Assembly (NCBI GenBank): GCA_002633005.1
Contig: NMRA01000136.1
Coordinates: 192,859 to 256,858 of the forward strand
Source: Phoronis australis
Lineage: Eukaryota; Phoronida; Phoronidae
Direction of reading: 5' to 3'
Length of the DNA stretch: 64,000 nt
The position numbers were made by a program, and so were the translations under genes. A model generated the notes under the pieces. It made no database searches and was not told the origin of the DNA. It worked only from the letters and a program-made list of their open reading frames with translations. Of this stretch, positions 38,280-62,588 are shown piece after piece. Numbering within the stretch: the first letter of the stretch is position 1; each line of letters begins with the position of its first letter.

Positions 38280-41200
38280 CTAGGTGTTAATTACGGATTC
38301 AGACGAGGTCGCATCCATTTCCTCTTCATTTCCACTCATGTCCTCAACCTTACGTTTGCGCTGACGGTTTATCTGAACCTACGAAACAGTTTATAGTTGA
38401 GTAAATAAAAATTAAAATCTCTCAAGCGCAGATCCAAAGAGGGGACTGGAAGGTCCACAACCTCCAAGCTCGGCCATTTTTTTCTGCTGGAGGAATATAA
38501 AGGGCCCCCTACGTCCATCCAACGTCAGATTCCCTATGGTCATAGCTATGAATCCATGCCTGGCACTGTGCTAAATCATAGCTATGAATCCATGCCTGGC
38601 ACTGTGCTAAATCATAGCTATGAATCCATGCCTGGCACTGTGCTAAATCATAGCTATGAATCCATGCCTGGCACTGTGCTAAATCATAGCTATGAATCCA
38701 TGCCTGGCACTGAGCTAAATCATAGCTATGAATCCATGCCTGGCACTGTGCTAAAACATAGCTATGAATCCATGCCTGGCACTGTGCTAAATCATAGCTA
38801 TGAATCCATGCCTGGCACTGTGCTAAATCATAGCTATGAATCCATGCCTGGCACTGTGCTAAAACATAGCTATGAATCCATGCCTGGCACTGTGCTAAAT
38901 CATAGCTATGAATCCATGCCTGGCACTGTGCTAAATCATAGCTATGAATCCATGCCTGGCACTGTGCTAAAACGTGTTGTAATCAAATATTTTGTCAAAA
39001 CATTTTTCAAAAGCGTGTCAGTGTAGTACAAGCTTCTAGGAATCACATGCTTTGTAAATCTATTCCTTCTATCAAAAAACAACTTTTGATCCCGGCCACT
39101 TGCCATTTAAAATCAGTCCATTACATAACTGTTCCTTTCTCAGACAAGAAATGACTTTAGGCTTGAGAAGAACCGATAGTCTGTTAGTGCCTCAGACTGG
39201 GCTCGCCAATAAAATGTCACAGCCGGTTACATCAAGTCTTCAAAGCAGTATGGCCATCAGGGAACTTCCAGACATCTTATCGAGACCCATTTCAATTCAA
39301 ACACAGCTTACTAATGAGATGACATAGCTTTGGAAAAGCAAAATTATTTTTGGATCCAAACATGGTATATGGTTTAAAATAGAGCAATAAAGTGACCGTC
39401 CAATAGGATTCATTGTTACTTTTCAAAGTGACCGTCCAAATGGATTCACTCTTACTTTGCAAAGAATGCTGTCACTACTCTTAAAGCACTTATAAGTTTT
39501 CTAAAAATTTCAATTTGACACCATTGAGTAAAACACTATATAAACAAGAAATGTTTCAGCATATTTTGTGATGGATGAAGAATGGTTGCAATATTAAGGC
39601 AAAACTAGACTAAAACAGTTGACATCAAGTTAGAATTTCTTGTCAATATTTTCCACTGAGTGATACTTTTACAAATACTCCAGTATGCAATCGTTCCAAA
39701 CAATAGAAAAGAGAGAATGCGTAAATACTTGATACATGAAGTCAAGAACATGTGAAAGTTGTCTATTTGTAAAAACAACAAAAAACAGGAAATGTGAGGC
39801 TTACAGACAACTTCCCGGTCAACCCTCTTTTAATTTATCATACAGTATGGTGGATATGAAAAAATTTTATTTTGTCTAATTTCTCAACAACCATTCAAAA
39901 TAAAAATTCTGAAAAACATTACCTTGTCATTAGCATGGTCTGTACTGTTTCATTCATAAAACAGAATTTTGTTAAATTTTGCGAATTTTCACAAGTTATT
40001 GGTGTTTGCAAATTTTGCAATATTACTATTTGTGTGAAATTAAAGAGATTGCCACATCTTATTCCATTACCATAAAGAAAACATAAAAAAGAGGCAAATA
40101 TACACATGGCTTGTACATTACAAGGTTTATGTACCCATCTGAAGGGTCTGTGAACATCATCAACTATCCTCAAATCTTGCCCATTAAGGCCACTGCCTTT
40201 CACAAAAAAATGCAAATCCAAATTTCAAAGACAATGACATAATAGACAGCCATCAGTTTACCAAAATTGTTGGGTTACCATAAACTATGATTAAATAGAT
40301 TGTCCGTTGTCTACTGATGTCATTATAAAATATGCAGTCACTTACTAGTAAACAGTGTAATGCATATGGACAATGTTTTTGCTGACTACAATCGAGATTT
40401 CGTCACCAACTGAGATAGTCACCGCGCTTTCATTGTTAAATAGTAGTAGATTACAAACGGGGGTAAAGTTGACACCCAGGCCACGGTTCAGTTACTAACG
40501 AAAGCCAAGTGTACTCGGCTAAATGTTCAATCAGCTGGATTACATCCTGTCTCCTAAACTAGTTAATTTGAACTGCATAATTGAGTTGAAGGCTACTGTA
40601 GTGTAAATAATCAGAGATGCCTGTTCTACCTGTAACTGCAGTTTGTTGGTGAAGAACAGTTTTCGCCAGCCAACTTCTTCGGCCAATCGTGTCAGCTCTT
40701 CTGTAATGCCAGCCTCGCTGTTTTGGCGATAGATCTTCTGCCAAAGAGCATCGCCCATGCATAGCTAAGAAATATTACAAGTTGGAGAAGAAATTCCAGT
40801 CAAAGAACCCTACTACAAAATTAAACACAAAGAATACAATATATGCCTAAAAGGATCATGGGAAAATGTGTTTACATAAGTATAACTAGCTATGTATGAA
40901 ATAAATGTGGTTTTCTATTACCACTAAACAACAATTTTTGTTATGCTACATGCAAGTCGTTAAACTTTTACCATGATAAAAAGTCAATTGTTGTTTTGAG
41001 TCTTAAAATGGCTTGCTCCTTTCACGTGATTCATGTTACAAAAATAATGCTATGGTATAATTTTCAAAAGAACCTGAAAAAAGTGCCCAGGAGTTCCTTA
41101 TCGTAATACTCCAATGCCACATTTGTCAGACATGTAGCTTAATTAATCTCATAGATGAAGAAATATTTTTTAAAGTTTTAAACAAAATTTGTTTCCCCTC

Positions 41201-44200
41201 AAGCAACCGGCTGTAAAATATGCACACAACTCAAAACATTAATTCAACCATACAAAGGAATTCTACATAATTTTCACGTTTAAAATTAAAATATAATAGC
41301 AACAAAAATGAGCATAGCTCGATAAAAAAGTGGAAAAAGACTGTAACATATGCACACAACTTAAAACATTAATTCAATCATACAAAAGAATTATACATAA
41401 TTTTCATGTTTAAAAGTAAAATATCTTAGCAACAAAAATGAGAGCATGTCGATAACTAAAAGAGGAAAAAGATTTTACAGCTTTACCCATCTCTGAGGGT
41501 AGGGCAAGGGGAGACAAAAATATTTGAACAATGATGTTATTAATCAAAAAGAGTTCCTATGCAGGCCTACACGTTCATTTTGCGCTGATCCATCAAACTC
41601 CAAGTGTTCGGATCAACAGTATTTCACTTGCCGAGATTCTGCAAATGGCACCTACTTCATGAAATTTCTTGCTGACTTGAGCCATGCGAGGGAGGTCCTC
41701 TAATTCCAGGAATGTGAGTATGTGCACGAGCACATTGTCAGGAAGACGTGGGAGGTAATCAATGTGACCCTCGACCAGCTTGGTGATATATTCTAGAGTA
41801 TGCGGACCAAAGACACGATGGATCTCACCTGAAAAATGGGTCGCAAATGACCAATCATGAATTTACGGTTTTAGTGGAGATTTCAACATAAGCCTGGAGG
41901 AATATACCTTTATTTGGACACGACTTGTGAAAATATCCTCAATTTAAAATATCTTGCAAGCAACCATAGAAATATCTGGTAGCAAATTTTAAAACCCAAC
42001 TGTACAATAATTGAAAGGGCCAGATTATTATGGCTAATCGTCCTCTGATTTACTGGGAACCTTTTTAACCATTTTATTCTGCTTCGTACATAACAATCTT
42101 CTTCGTTACATTTCTGATTTCTGCACTCTTTCACAAAATCAGACAATTCTGAAGCAATCTCATCAATTTTTGGAAGTTATCTATACAGCTTTCTAATTTT
42201 GAACATGTATGCCTATAGTTTTCACTTATAATAAAGAGAAGGCCATTCAAAGAAAGTTCCTGAATATCAATTTTACTGTACTCTGTTAATAAAAAAATAA
42301 AAATAATAGTGTTAGCTAAAAACTTTGATCTAACATAAACAAACAATTTTTATATTTATTAACAGGAAATGTCCATGAATAACAACAGAACTGAATTGAG
42401 AGATGATTACATAACTCACTATGTAGCCTATCATCATGAAAAAAATCTTCGTACGTATTTTTAATCTCTTGAGGAGCTAGGAGATTCTCACGACTTCTGG
42501 GTGTAACTTTCCAGTTGCGGAAAAAAACCTGTTGAAAGTTAGGCATCCGTTGTTTAGAATTCTAGAGTTCACACACATAACAACATTCAACAAAGCACAA
42601 GGCATCTTAAAGTGGCAACATGCAGGAACTGAAAGTCTTAAAGAGGAAATGAATTATCGTGAAATCTCACAAATTTCGGACAAAAATTGCTGAAATACAT
42701 CTCTCTTCATTTTTCAATGACTTCTATCATTGTGCTGTGAATGTCTTCAATCTGTCAGAATCATTTACTTGGTCTTACTTATAGCTTATGACAAGTGAAA
42801 AAATAAATTTCAGGTGTTGGACATATTCTGTCCTAAAGTGGTGAGATTTTACCATTAGTACTTCTAAGAAGCAAAGAAAAGTGAAACACACTTTACACAG
42901 CAAATGCCAGTGACTAGGCATCACATGATCGTTTTGTCGTGGATATGGCCCAAAACAGCGTAATTGGCTCTGATCTGTGACCAATTCATTTTGAAAACTG
43001 TACGTCTCCCACCTGACAGGTGTTGTTATAATAATGTGATCCATCTCCTGCAGGTTGTAGACAAGCCGTTCACTGGTACTATGCTTTCAGAGTTAAAGGT
43101 TCACAACAAAGATAAATGTGCACGAGAAAGTTTGTGTAAAAATGTTCCAGCCGCTGAAAATGGTAAAGAGAAGTTGTATTGAAGGATTGAGGGTTGCAGT
43201 TTGAACAAGGCAAGCTCACAGATAGGGGTACTGAGACATGGAGTTGACCTCTTCCCCTGCATTACATGTCAGGTTTAATCCAAACTGTTAGTTCTGCAAG
43301 GGTGCATTCAGGATATATATAATAATAACACAAATGATTGCTCACGGACGATAAGATTCACCAATTTCAACCTGAACACGATCAGGAGACTTAGATTGAG
43401 AAGCATCATATAACCTAGCAGAGCATAATACAGCGAAGGTGGTGAAAGTGAATTTGACAAGATTATGCCTAAAGCAAGCGTGATAATGTCCCAGTTTTGC
43501 ATTAGAACCGCAAAGTATTGGAATATTCTAATATTTGGAGCAGAACTATATTATAATTCCAATACGGACAAAATTGCGATGTTAGTTTTAGAAAAACAAA
43601 GATTAAGAAAGTGAACTTTCTTCCATGAGCTATGGTTAAACTACAGCTGCTGTGCAGAAACCAGTTGCTAGGCAACAGAAGCCACTCCAGGAATGACATA
43701 CAAGAAAGCTAAGGAGAAAGTAAGGATCAGTTAGAAATATTATCACAGCCGACTCACTGTGAAGTCTGTCATCATCCAGGAAGTCGTCAAACGTATCGAC
43801 CACTTCGGTTGGTGGAACTCTGCTCTCCGCTGCCCGCGGAGTAATCTTCCAACATCTGTAGATGGTCTAGATAGATTGATAGTTTAAAGTTAGTTTAAAA
43901 GTGCTCTTGTGTTCAAGTTCTGCACATGATTTCCACTATGCTGCAACTGAAAATGAATAAGGCAATACCCAGGAAACTGTACAACAGGGAATACTTCAAT
44001 TGTGATGATATTTCAAAGAAGCTATGAACATAGTTCAGTTTGAAAAGTTGCAATTTGTTCAGCAGCATAGGCAGTAGGAACGTGGATACATGCCAAAACA
44101 AGTGCTATAATGGTGATGAAACCCTTTAGTTGACCACTATGTGGTTCTATGCTTAAACTGTTAGAGGACTCAGATCTATAAAGGGGTCTCTTTATGTTTT

Positions 44201-46402
44201 CTCTTCCAGATTATGCGTAACAATTGAGCTTTGTAGTGACTTTGAAATGTCAGCCACTAATGTGGATTCAAACCCACTCTTAAGCACCCGGGGTACTCCA
44301 CTACATAGTTTTGATGGACGGGCTCAGCTGCAAATTAAGTTACCAACCCATTAGCGAGTGAGCCCAAATAAAAGAGACTCAAAAGTAAGGAACTTCCAAG
44401 AAAAGTCAACTTTTGTAATAGAGTAGGGCTTAATTACATGAAAGCTTTCTTGGGGATTCCAAACCCCTGAATGTTTCATGAAGTGGGTCTCAAACAGTGA
44501 AAGCTAGGATATGATGTCAAAAAAAATGAATTCACCCTTTGCAATATAGTTTTAACCCTTCTATAGATTTGTGGAAGAGTGAATCTTATTTCTGTAAAAA
44601 AATTTATCAAGAAAGGCGACACCCTTTTGTAAGGGATTTTCCAGAGAAGACATTTCATAGAGAAACTGGCAGTGAAAGTCTTCTGACTGTCACGTCTATA
44701 CCTTGAGAATCCTAGTTACCAGTCAAGATGATCACATAATAACGCAATTTTGAACTGATAGACCTTCCCGAAAAGTCAGCACACCAATTCAGGACAGACA
44801 ACCACTGGGTGATTGCACCTTGGCCAGTGATTTAGAGAGGCCAGTGATTTTGAGACCTAGCACCTATAGACTTTATAGCATATAACACTCCTTCTCCTTC
44901 TACATAACAGGCCTGGCTTCAGGGCTTGATCTTAATAACTTGGAATAGAACTCGGTGTTTGACATGTGCCAGAGTTGGTTTATGCTATCGAGTATTTAAT
45001 CCCAATTTTGCACTTGATGAGTTCTAGATTACAAACTCTAATAAAAATTAAAAATTTCAAGTAAAATCCTATAGCTGGGGTCATCACCTGCAAGCTAAGA
45101 TTAGCCAAGCATCTGCGTAAGAGTACTCGAGCACAGAAATCAGCTTTTATCGCAGTCAGATTCTCCACATCCAGAATACTGCCAGCCTTAAATATGGAAG
45201 TGGTACATCTTTTCCCCTTCCCAAAAATGTATCTCGAGTATCGTCAGCCTTAGTCAGTAAACCAACCCTTAAAAGACTGAGTATTGGCTACGTCCGCCTC
45301 TGCCGCGAGACTATCAAAGGCAGCTGTTGGCTAGAGCCTGTAGCTGTAGAGGGTTTTAATAGCCGATTTAGCTTAAGACATTCTCATTTCAGATGACTGT
45401 TGTCATAGCTGGTTGTAGCCTGAATACATATACATCTACACACATAGACCTTGTCCTTATTTATTGGCTAGTACGACTTCATCCGGCGTTGGTCGAGTTC
45501 ACTTATTTGTTTTTGCAACGATTGCCTTGGGCAGTTCACAAAATTTGTGCTCGGAATTTTGGATGTCTGTGCCACAGGCGTCCTCAGCTTCTGATCGTCC
45601 CCAATACACTACATATAATACTACAAGGTATGACACTCCCGACTAGAAATTCCACGGGTGCTTCACTTCAGCCGTCCATAGCAAACATAAAACTCAATAA
45701 ATTTACACAAAACAGGGGTTCAACAAACCATGAAGAATTGTTCTTTCTCCCAATACCATTCACGGTGTCCTGTTACGGCGACTTCGTAAGAAATTCGCAG
45801 TCAAAGAACAAAAAATGTTCACAAAAAGCCCCCACACACGTCCTCCCTGGGCCCGTCGAGGTCAAGGAGGGTACTGAAATTGCCGCTTTGTCGCGTAAAG
45901 TCACGATGTCGCTACTTCCGTAACTCACCGGCAATTTCCGTACCGTCCTTGACCTCGACGGGCCCAGGGAGGACGTGTGTGGGGGCCTTTTGTGAACATT
46001 TTTGTTCTTTGACTGCGAATTTCTTACGAAGTCGCCGTAACAGGACACCGTGAATGGTATTGGGAGAAAGAACAATTCTTCATGGTTTGAGTAAATTTAT
46101 TGAGTTTTATGTTTGCTATGGACGGCTGAAGTGAAGCACCCGTGGAATTTCTAGTCGGGAGTGTCATACCTTGTAGTATTATATAATAATATGTACTGTA
46201 GTGTATTGGGGACGATCAGAAGCTGAGGACGCCTGTGGTCTGTGCAGCAAGCACTATCATGAGTTTAAATTATCACCATAAAAAGGATACTTACATTCTT
46301 CTTTTTGCAATTAATTACAATCTGACAAAAATCTTTGCACGGTGAGGGTGCAACGTCGCTAAAATCTAGAATGATTCCATTTTCCGGAATGAAGGACGCC
46401 AT
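38280..46402 (-). CDS. FBXO36: FBXO36, F-box only protein 36
   Basis: The exons on the minus strand are 46402-46295 (start MASFIPENG), either 43866-43758 or 42528-42420, then 41828-41656, 40764-40630 and 38378-38280 (TAG). The product is about 207 residues; human FBXO36 has 188. The third exon holds the F-box (LPRLPDNVLVHILTFL, then ELEDLPRMAQVSKKFHE). The fourth reads LCMGDALWQKIY, then GWRKLFFTNKLQLQ, which is the FBXO36 signature after the F-box. The tail begins with a basic stretch (NRQRKRKVED) like the basic end of the human protein. F-box proteins bind SKP1 and present substrates to SCF ubiquitin ligases; the substrates of FBXO36 are not established. The gene lies downstream of OGT on the same strand and is convergent with TTC6. 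Confidence 0.9.
38540..38971 (+). repeat. 36-bp minisatellite in FBXO36 intron 4
   Basis: About twelve near-identical 36-bp units (atgaatccatgcctggcact and so on) lie between 38540 and 38971. The few variants are single substitutions (tgtg/tgag, aatc/aaac). The unit is a multiple of three without stops in one plus-strand frame, so it produces a long open frame with a 12-residue period that is not a gene. Confidence 0.9.
41215..41470 (+). repeat. two-copy tandem duplication of about 128 bp
   Basis: The phrase atatgcacacaactcaaaac and the following 110 bases are repeated from about 41348 with scattered differences (atatgcacacaacttaaaac). It lies in the FBXO36 intron between 41656 and 40764 and has no coding content. 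Confidence 0.7.
42420..42528 (-). CDS. FBXO36: FBXO36 alternative exon 2b
   Basis: A 109-bp exon with acceptor ttcaacag|GTT and donor CATA|GTGAGT, phase 0 in and phase 1 out. It encodes VFFRNWKVTPR ... EDFFHDDRLH. By eye it matches exon 2a at 17 of 36 residues. Its opening VFFR is closer to the human protein at this place. Because 109 is not a multiple of three, joining 2a to 2b would shift the frame. Confidence 0.85.
42653..42856. mobile_element. MITE-like repeat, copy 4 of the acggtaaaa family
   Basis: The left end attatcgtgaaatctcacaa and the right end gtggtgagattttaccatta are imperfect inverted matches. It shares gtcctaaa-tggt-agatttta with the copy at 30340. It sits in the intron separating FBXO36 exons 2a and 2b. 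Confidence 0.45.
43758..43866 (-). CDS. FBXO36: FBXO36 alternative exon 2a
   Basis: A 109-bp exon with acceptor atctag|ACC and donor CACA|GTGAGT, phase 0 in and phase 1 out. It encodes TIYRCWKITPR ... DDFLDDDRLH (36 residues plus one base) and joins exon 1 and the F-box exon in frame. Length, phases and last residues match exon 2b. The shared pattern R-x-W-K-x-T-P-R ... D-D-R-L-H shows that both descend from one exon. Confidence 0.85.
45572..46238. mobile_element. foldback element: 0.67-kb palindrome in FBXO36 intron 1
   Basis: The arms 45572-45885 and 45929-46238 are near-perfect inverted copies about 310 bp long, separated by a 43-bp loop. They begin ccacaggcgtcctcag and end ctgaggacgcctgtgg. 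The left arm has a small extra insert near 45712. Both sides are flanked by TCTGTG (45566-45571 and 46239-46244), which looks like a target-site duplication. The open frames on both strands here are mirror images and not genes. The right arm ends about 55 bp from the exon 1 donor. Confidence 0.85.
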
Positions 46403-47229
46403 ATTTTAAAAACAACTTGGTCTCCAACACAACCCCGCAAGTACGAGAAGTCTAAGGCATTTGAGTTTGTATGGTCACAGTGAGATTGGGTGGACATTTT
46501 TGATGCCCAATTAATTTAAGGGCCCGTAATAACAGAAAAACGCACTGTAATTTTACTGTTATTCTGTTATTCTGCAAAGAAATCTTTAATTGCGTAGTTT
46601 CTCAATCGACCACTAGGCGACTAGGACAAACAAAGGTACAGCGATATGGCTGACCTTGTTGATGAAGCACACCATTGTTTGTATTCATCCAGAGGTGTGT
46701 CCCCGGCAGCTCGCCTCTACTGGAGAAACACAAAGATACAAAGTACCATCTTATTTGTTCATTGGATAAGAGACCTGTTCAGTTTTCGTTGATCATTGCA
46801 ATAGTGGATTTGGGAGGCCTGGGGGGACCCCCCTTGGCTACGGTCAGACTGTCAAAAAAAAGTAACAGGGAAATAAATTTTTACATTTTTTTTTGTAATA
46901 TTGTGGCCTATCTTGGGCTGTACTTGTGTGGGTGTATGTGTGAGCACGCACCTGCTGGGAAGTATAGTATAGTATTTTTAAGGAAACTTCAATGATAATG
47001 TTGCTTTTAGCAAGACTAGTAAACGTGCTAAGACTATAGTATGCTCAAACTATCTATTTCCGCAAAACACCCAACAGCGGCAGGGGAAAGAAGTTACCAA
47101 AAACTTTACTTATCCAGGCAACTTCAACAATCAAAACCAAAGATGAATCGATTTCTGTCAAAATAATAGGATTGATATGCATTAAAACATCAAACATTTG
47201 TCAGAGGCAGAAAAGAAATGTTAAATAAC
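46403..47229. other. upstream flank of FBXO36
   Basis: This region should hold the FBXO36 5' UTR and promoter. I see no TATA box in a convincing position and no coding block. The plus-strand open frame at 46675-46995 has no family resemblance. Confidence 0.4.
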
Positions 47230-48076
47230 CTCAGGGCTGTTCCAGCAAAATCTGTATGGGAGGGGGGGAAGGCACTTTTATTTCGTACCCACTGCCCATA
47301 TTTTTCATTTATTTCTCCAACCCATGACCCATGATTTTTTATTTATTTTTATATTTTAAAATATAAAATCCAACACTTGCAAATAAATTGTCTCCAGGAG
47401 GACCTGTTAAGAACTTAGATGATTGACAGACAAGAACTAGTTGTCTTGTCCAATATTGTCAAAAACTAAAGTAGCCTTTGAGCAATACTTTTGGCAGCCA
47501 CCAGGTGTCTCTGTTCACCATGTGTCTATAATTTCAATGAACATTTTTTCAATTATAAGGATCTATAAATCTCAAACTGTCTCCACGAACTCTGTTATAC
47601 TTCTACGTCAAGTGAATATTGGAACTTGTTTATCTTACTCCTCATACTTTTGATTTAAAAATCATCAACTTTCTTATATGTGTTAACACCAGTTTAGTGT
47701 TGCATAACTTTTCAATTCAATAGGACTGCAGACAAACAGTTGGCTTAAATCAAGTTGCCCATGACTTGATTAATGGCTTAGTGAACATATTGCACTCAGT
47801 TCACTGGCAATATGGGCTTTTTTGTATTGGGATAAGTTAGGGTATATGCCAATTGCATTTTGTTGAGTTTTGATGGCTGAAGTAACCAACCTGTCAACAT
47901 TGATAGGTCAGAAAATACCACCCATTTTTAATGCTTCACTTCTTATAAGAACGACCACCCATAATTTGAGTGTTTTTCTGAAGACAACCACCCATGAATT
48001 TTTATTTCTACNNNNNNNNNNNNNNNNNNNNNCTCCCCCCCCCCTCCCACACGGATTTTAATGGAACAGCCCTCAG
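47230..48076. mobile_element. MITE with ctgagggctgttcca-type ends
   Basis: The left end ctcagggctgttccagcaaa, followed by atctgtatgggaggggggg, is matched by the inverted right end ccctcccacacggatttta, followed by atggaacagccctcag. The terminal repeats are about 45 bp. The body of about 0.85 kb is AT-rich, non-coding and broken by a 21-N gap. It lies between FBXO36 and the 3' end of OGT. Confidence 0.7.
48012..48032. other. assembly gap, 21 N
   Basis: A run of N just before the poly-C part of the right terminal repeat of the MITE, where a homopolymer probably stopped the assembly. Confidence 0.99.
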
Positions 48077-48688
48077 TGATTTGCTCCATTAGAACAAATA
48101 GTAGTTTCCTTTTGTTTTACCGAGCCACTGGCGTTCATAACGAAATAACTTGATAGTACATGGTACTTATTCAGAGGTCTATCAATGGACAGTGGTGTGC
48201 CAATGGCTATGCCGATCTGAAACCACATTTCCTCCAAAAACTATTTCCCCAGATTGACAATTCAATTACTCATGAAGAGCTGGTACCGCCACACCTGCTA
48301 TGGTTAACAGCCCAATAGACTTGGCTGTATGGGGAACTGTTGCTTTTCACCAAAGCATTATTGTGGATGTCGCGTGTCTCTCTTGACCAGCCATCACACC
48401 ATTTGGGATATATCAATTTGTATTTCATGTTCCTTCTGCAAGATATCCCCAAGTCAAATTTTAGTTCAGTGGTAAAGTTGTTTTAGTATGTGCACTTGGT
48501 TAGTTAAACGGGTCAAATTTCATCATAATTGAATGAAATCTCTTGATACAGCTGGATCCAACTTGCTGGTTTCATTGTTATACATGAGCATGCATACGAA
48601 CATACATGTGCTTTTGATTATATTTACTCTAGTAGCAATGAGTGCCGAATGGCAACAAGAGAAAACTATGAAGTTCAAAAAGCAACTT

Positions 48689-48694
48689 TTTATT
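48689..48694 (-). terminator. candidate poly(A) signal of OGT
   Basis: On the minus strand AATAAA occurs 540 bp after the OGT stop codon (TTTATT on the plus strand). It is a plausible end for a 3' UTR of about 0.5 kb; other AT-rich candidates cannot be excluded. Confidence 0.4.
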
Positions 48695-49233
48695 GAACTA
48701 GACACAAGAGTTTGCAGCAAGCAAACGATAACAAGCTTAATGCTGTGTCGTTCAAATAAATCATTTCAACAGGATAAATACACACATGGCATCATTCACA
48801 CATATACCTGAAACTATGGAGACACATATCATTCCATTAATCCACTGACAATTATATTGAACACTACACTAAGCTCTCCACATCTTGTTCAGAATAGAAC
48901 AACCTCAAAACCATTTATACACTGATGTTTAACTTACCACCAAATAGACTTCATAACATTATATTCAAACACTAAGATGAGAACTGCCAAGCCGAGAAAA
49001 CCCAAGAAAACGGACACAGTGCATTAAATGCCTTCGTTAGTCCAAACTAAACCCTAACGATGCCACTCATTAAATACCTTCTGAATACTGTTACCAAGTG
49101 CTTACGCCATCAGTTAGGTGTCGTTAAATATCATACACAGCTCTTTATGTCGCTGTTTACCCAATACTTGACCAGGCAATCCGCTTAATATTCATTTTGT
49201 TAACACTATGTCCCACAACTATTAAACTACAGT

Positions 49234-62588
<13,355 letters not shown>

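Noticed and set aside
38556-39026. 156-residue open frame with a 12-residue repeat
   Set aside because: It is a by-product of the 36-bp minisatellite, which has no stop in that frame. It lies in an FBXO36 intron, and non-repeat sequence follows only briefly.
45393-46075. Open frames of 176 and 100 residues on opposite strands with the same peptide
   Set aside because: They are mirror images produced by the palindrome. There is no protein-family resemblance and the frames end in the loop region.
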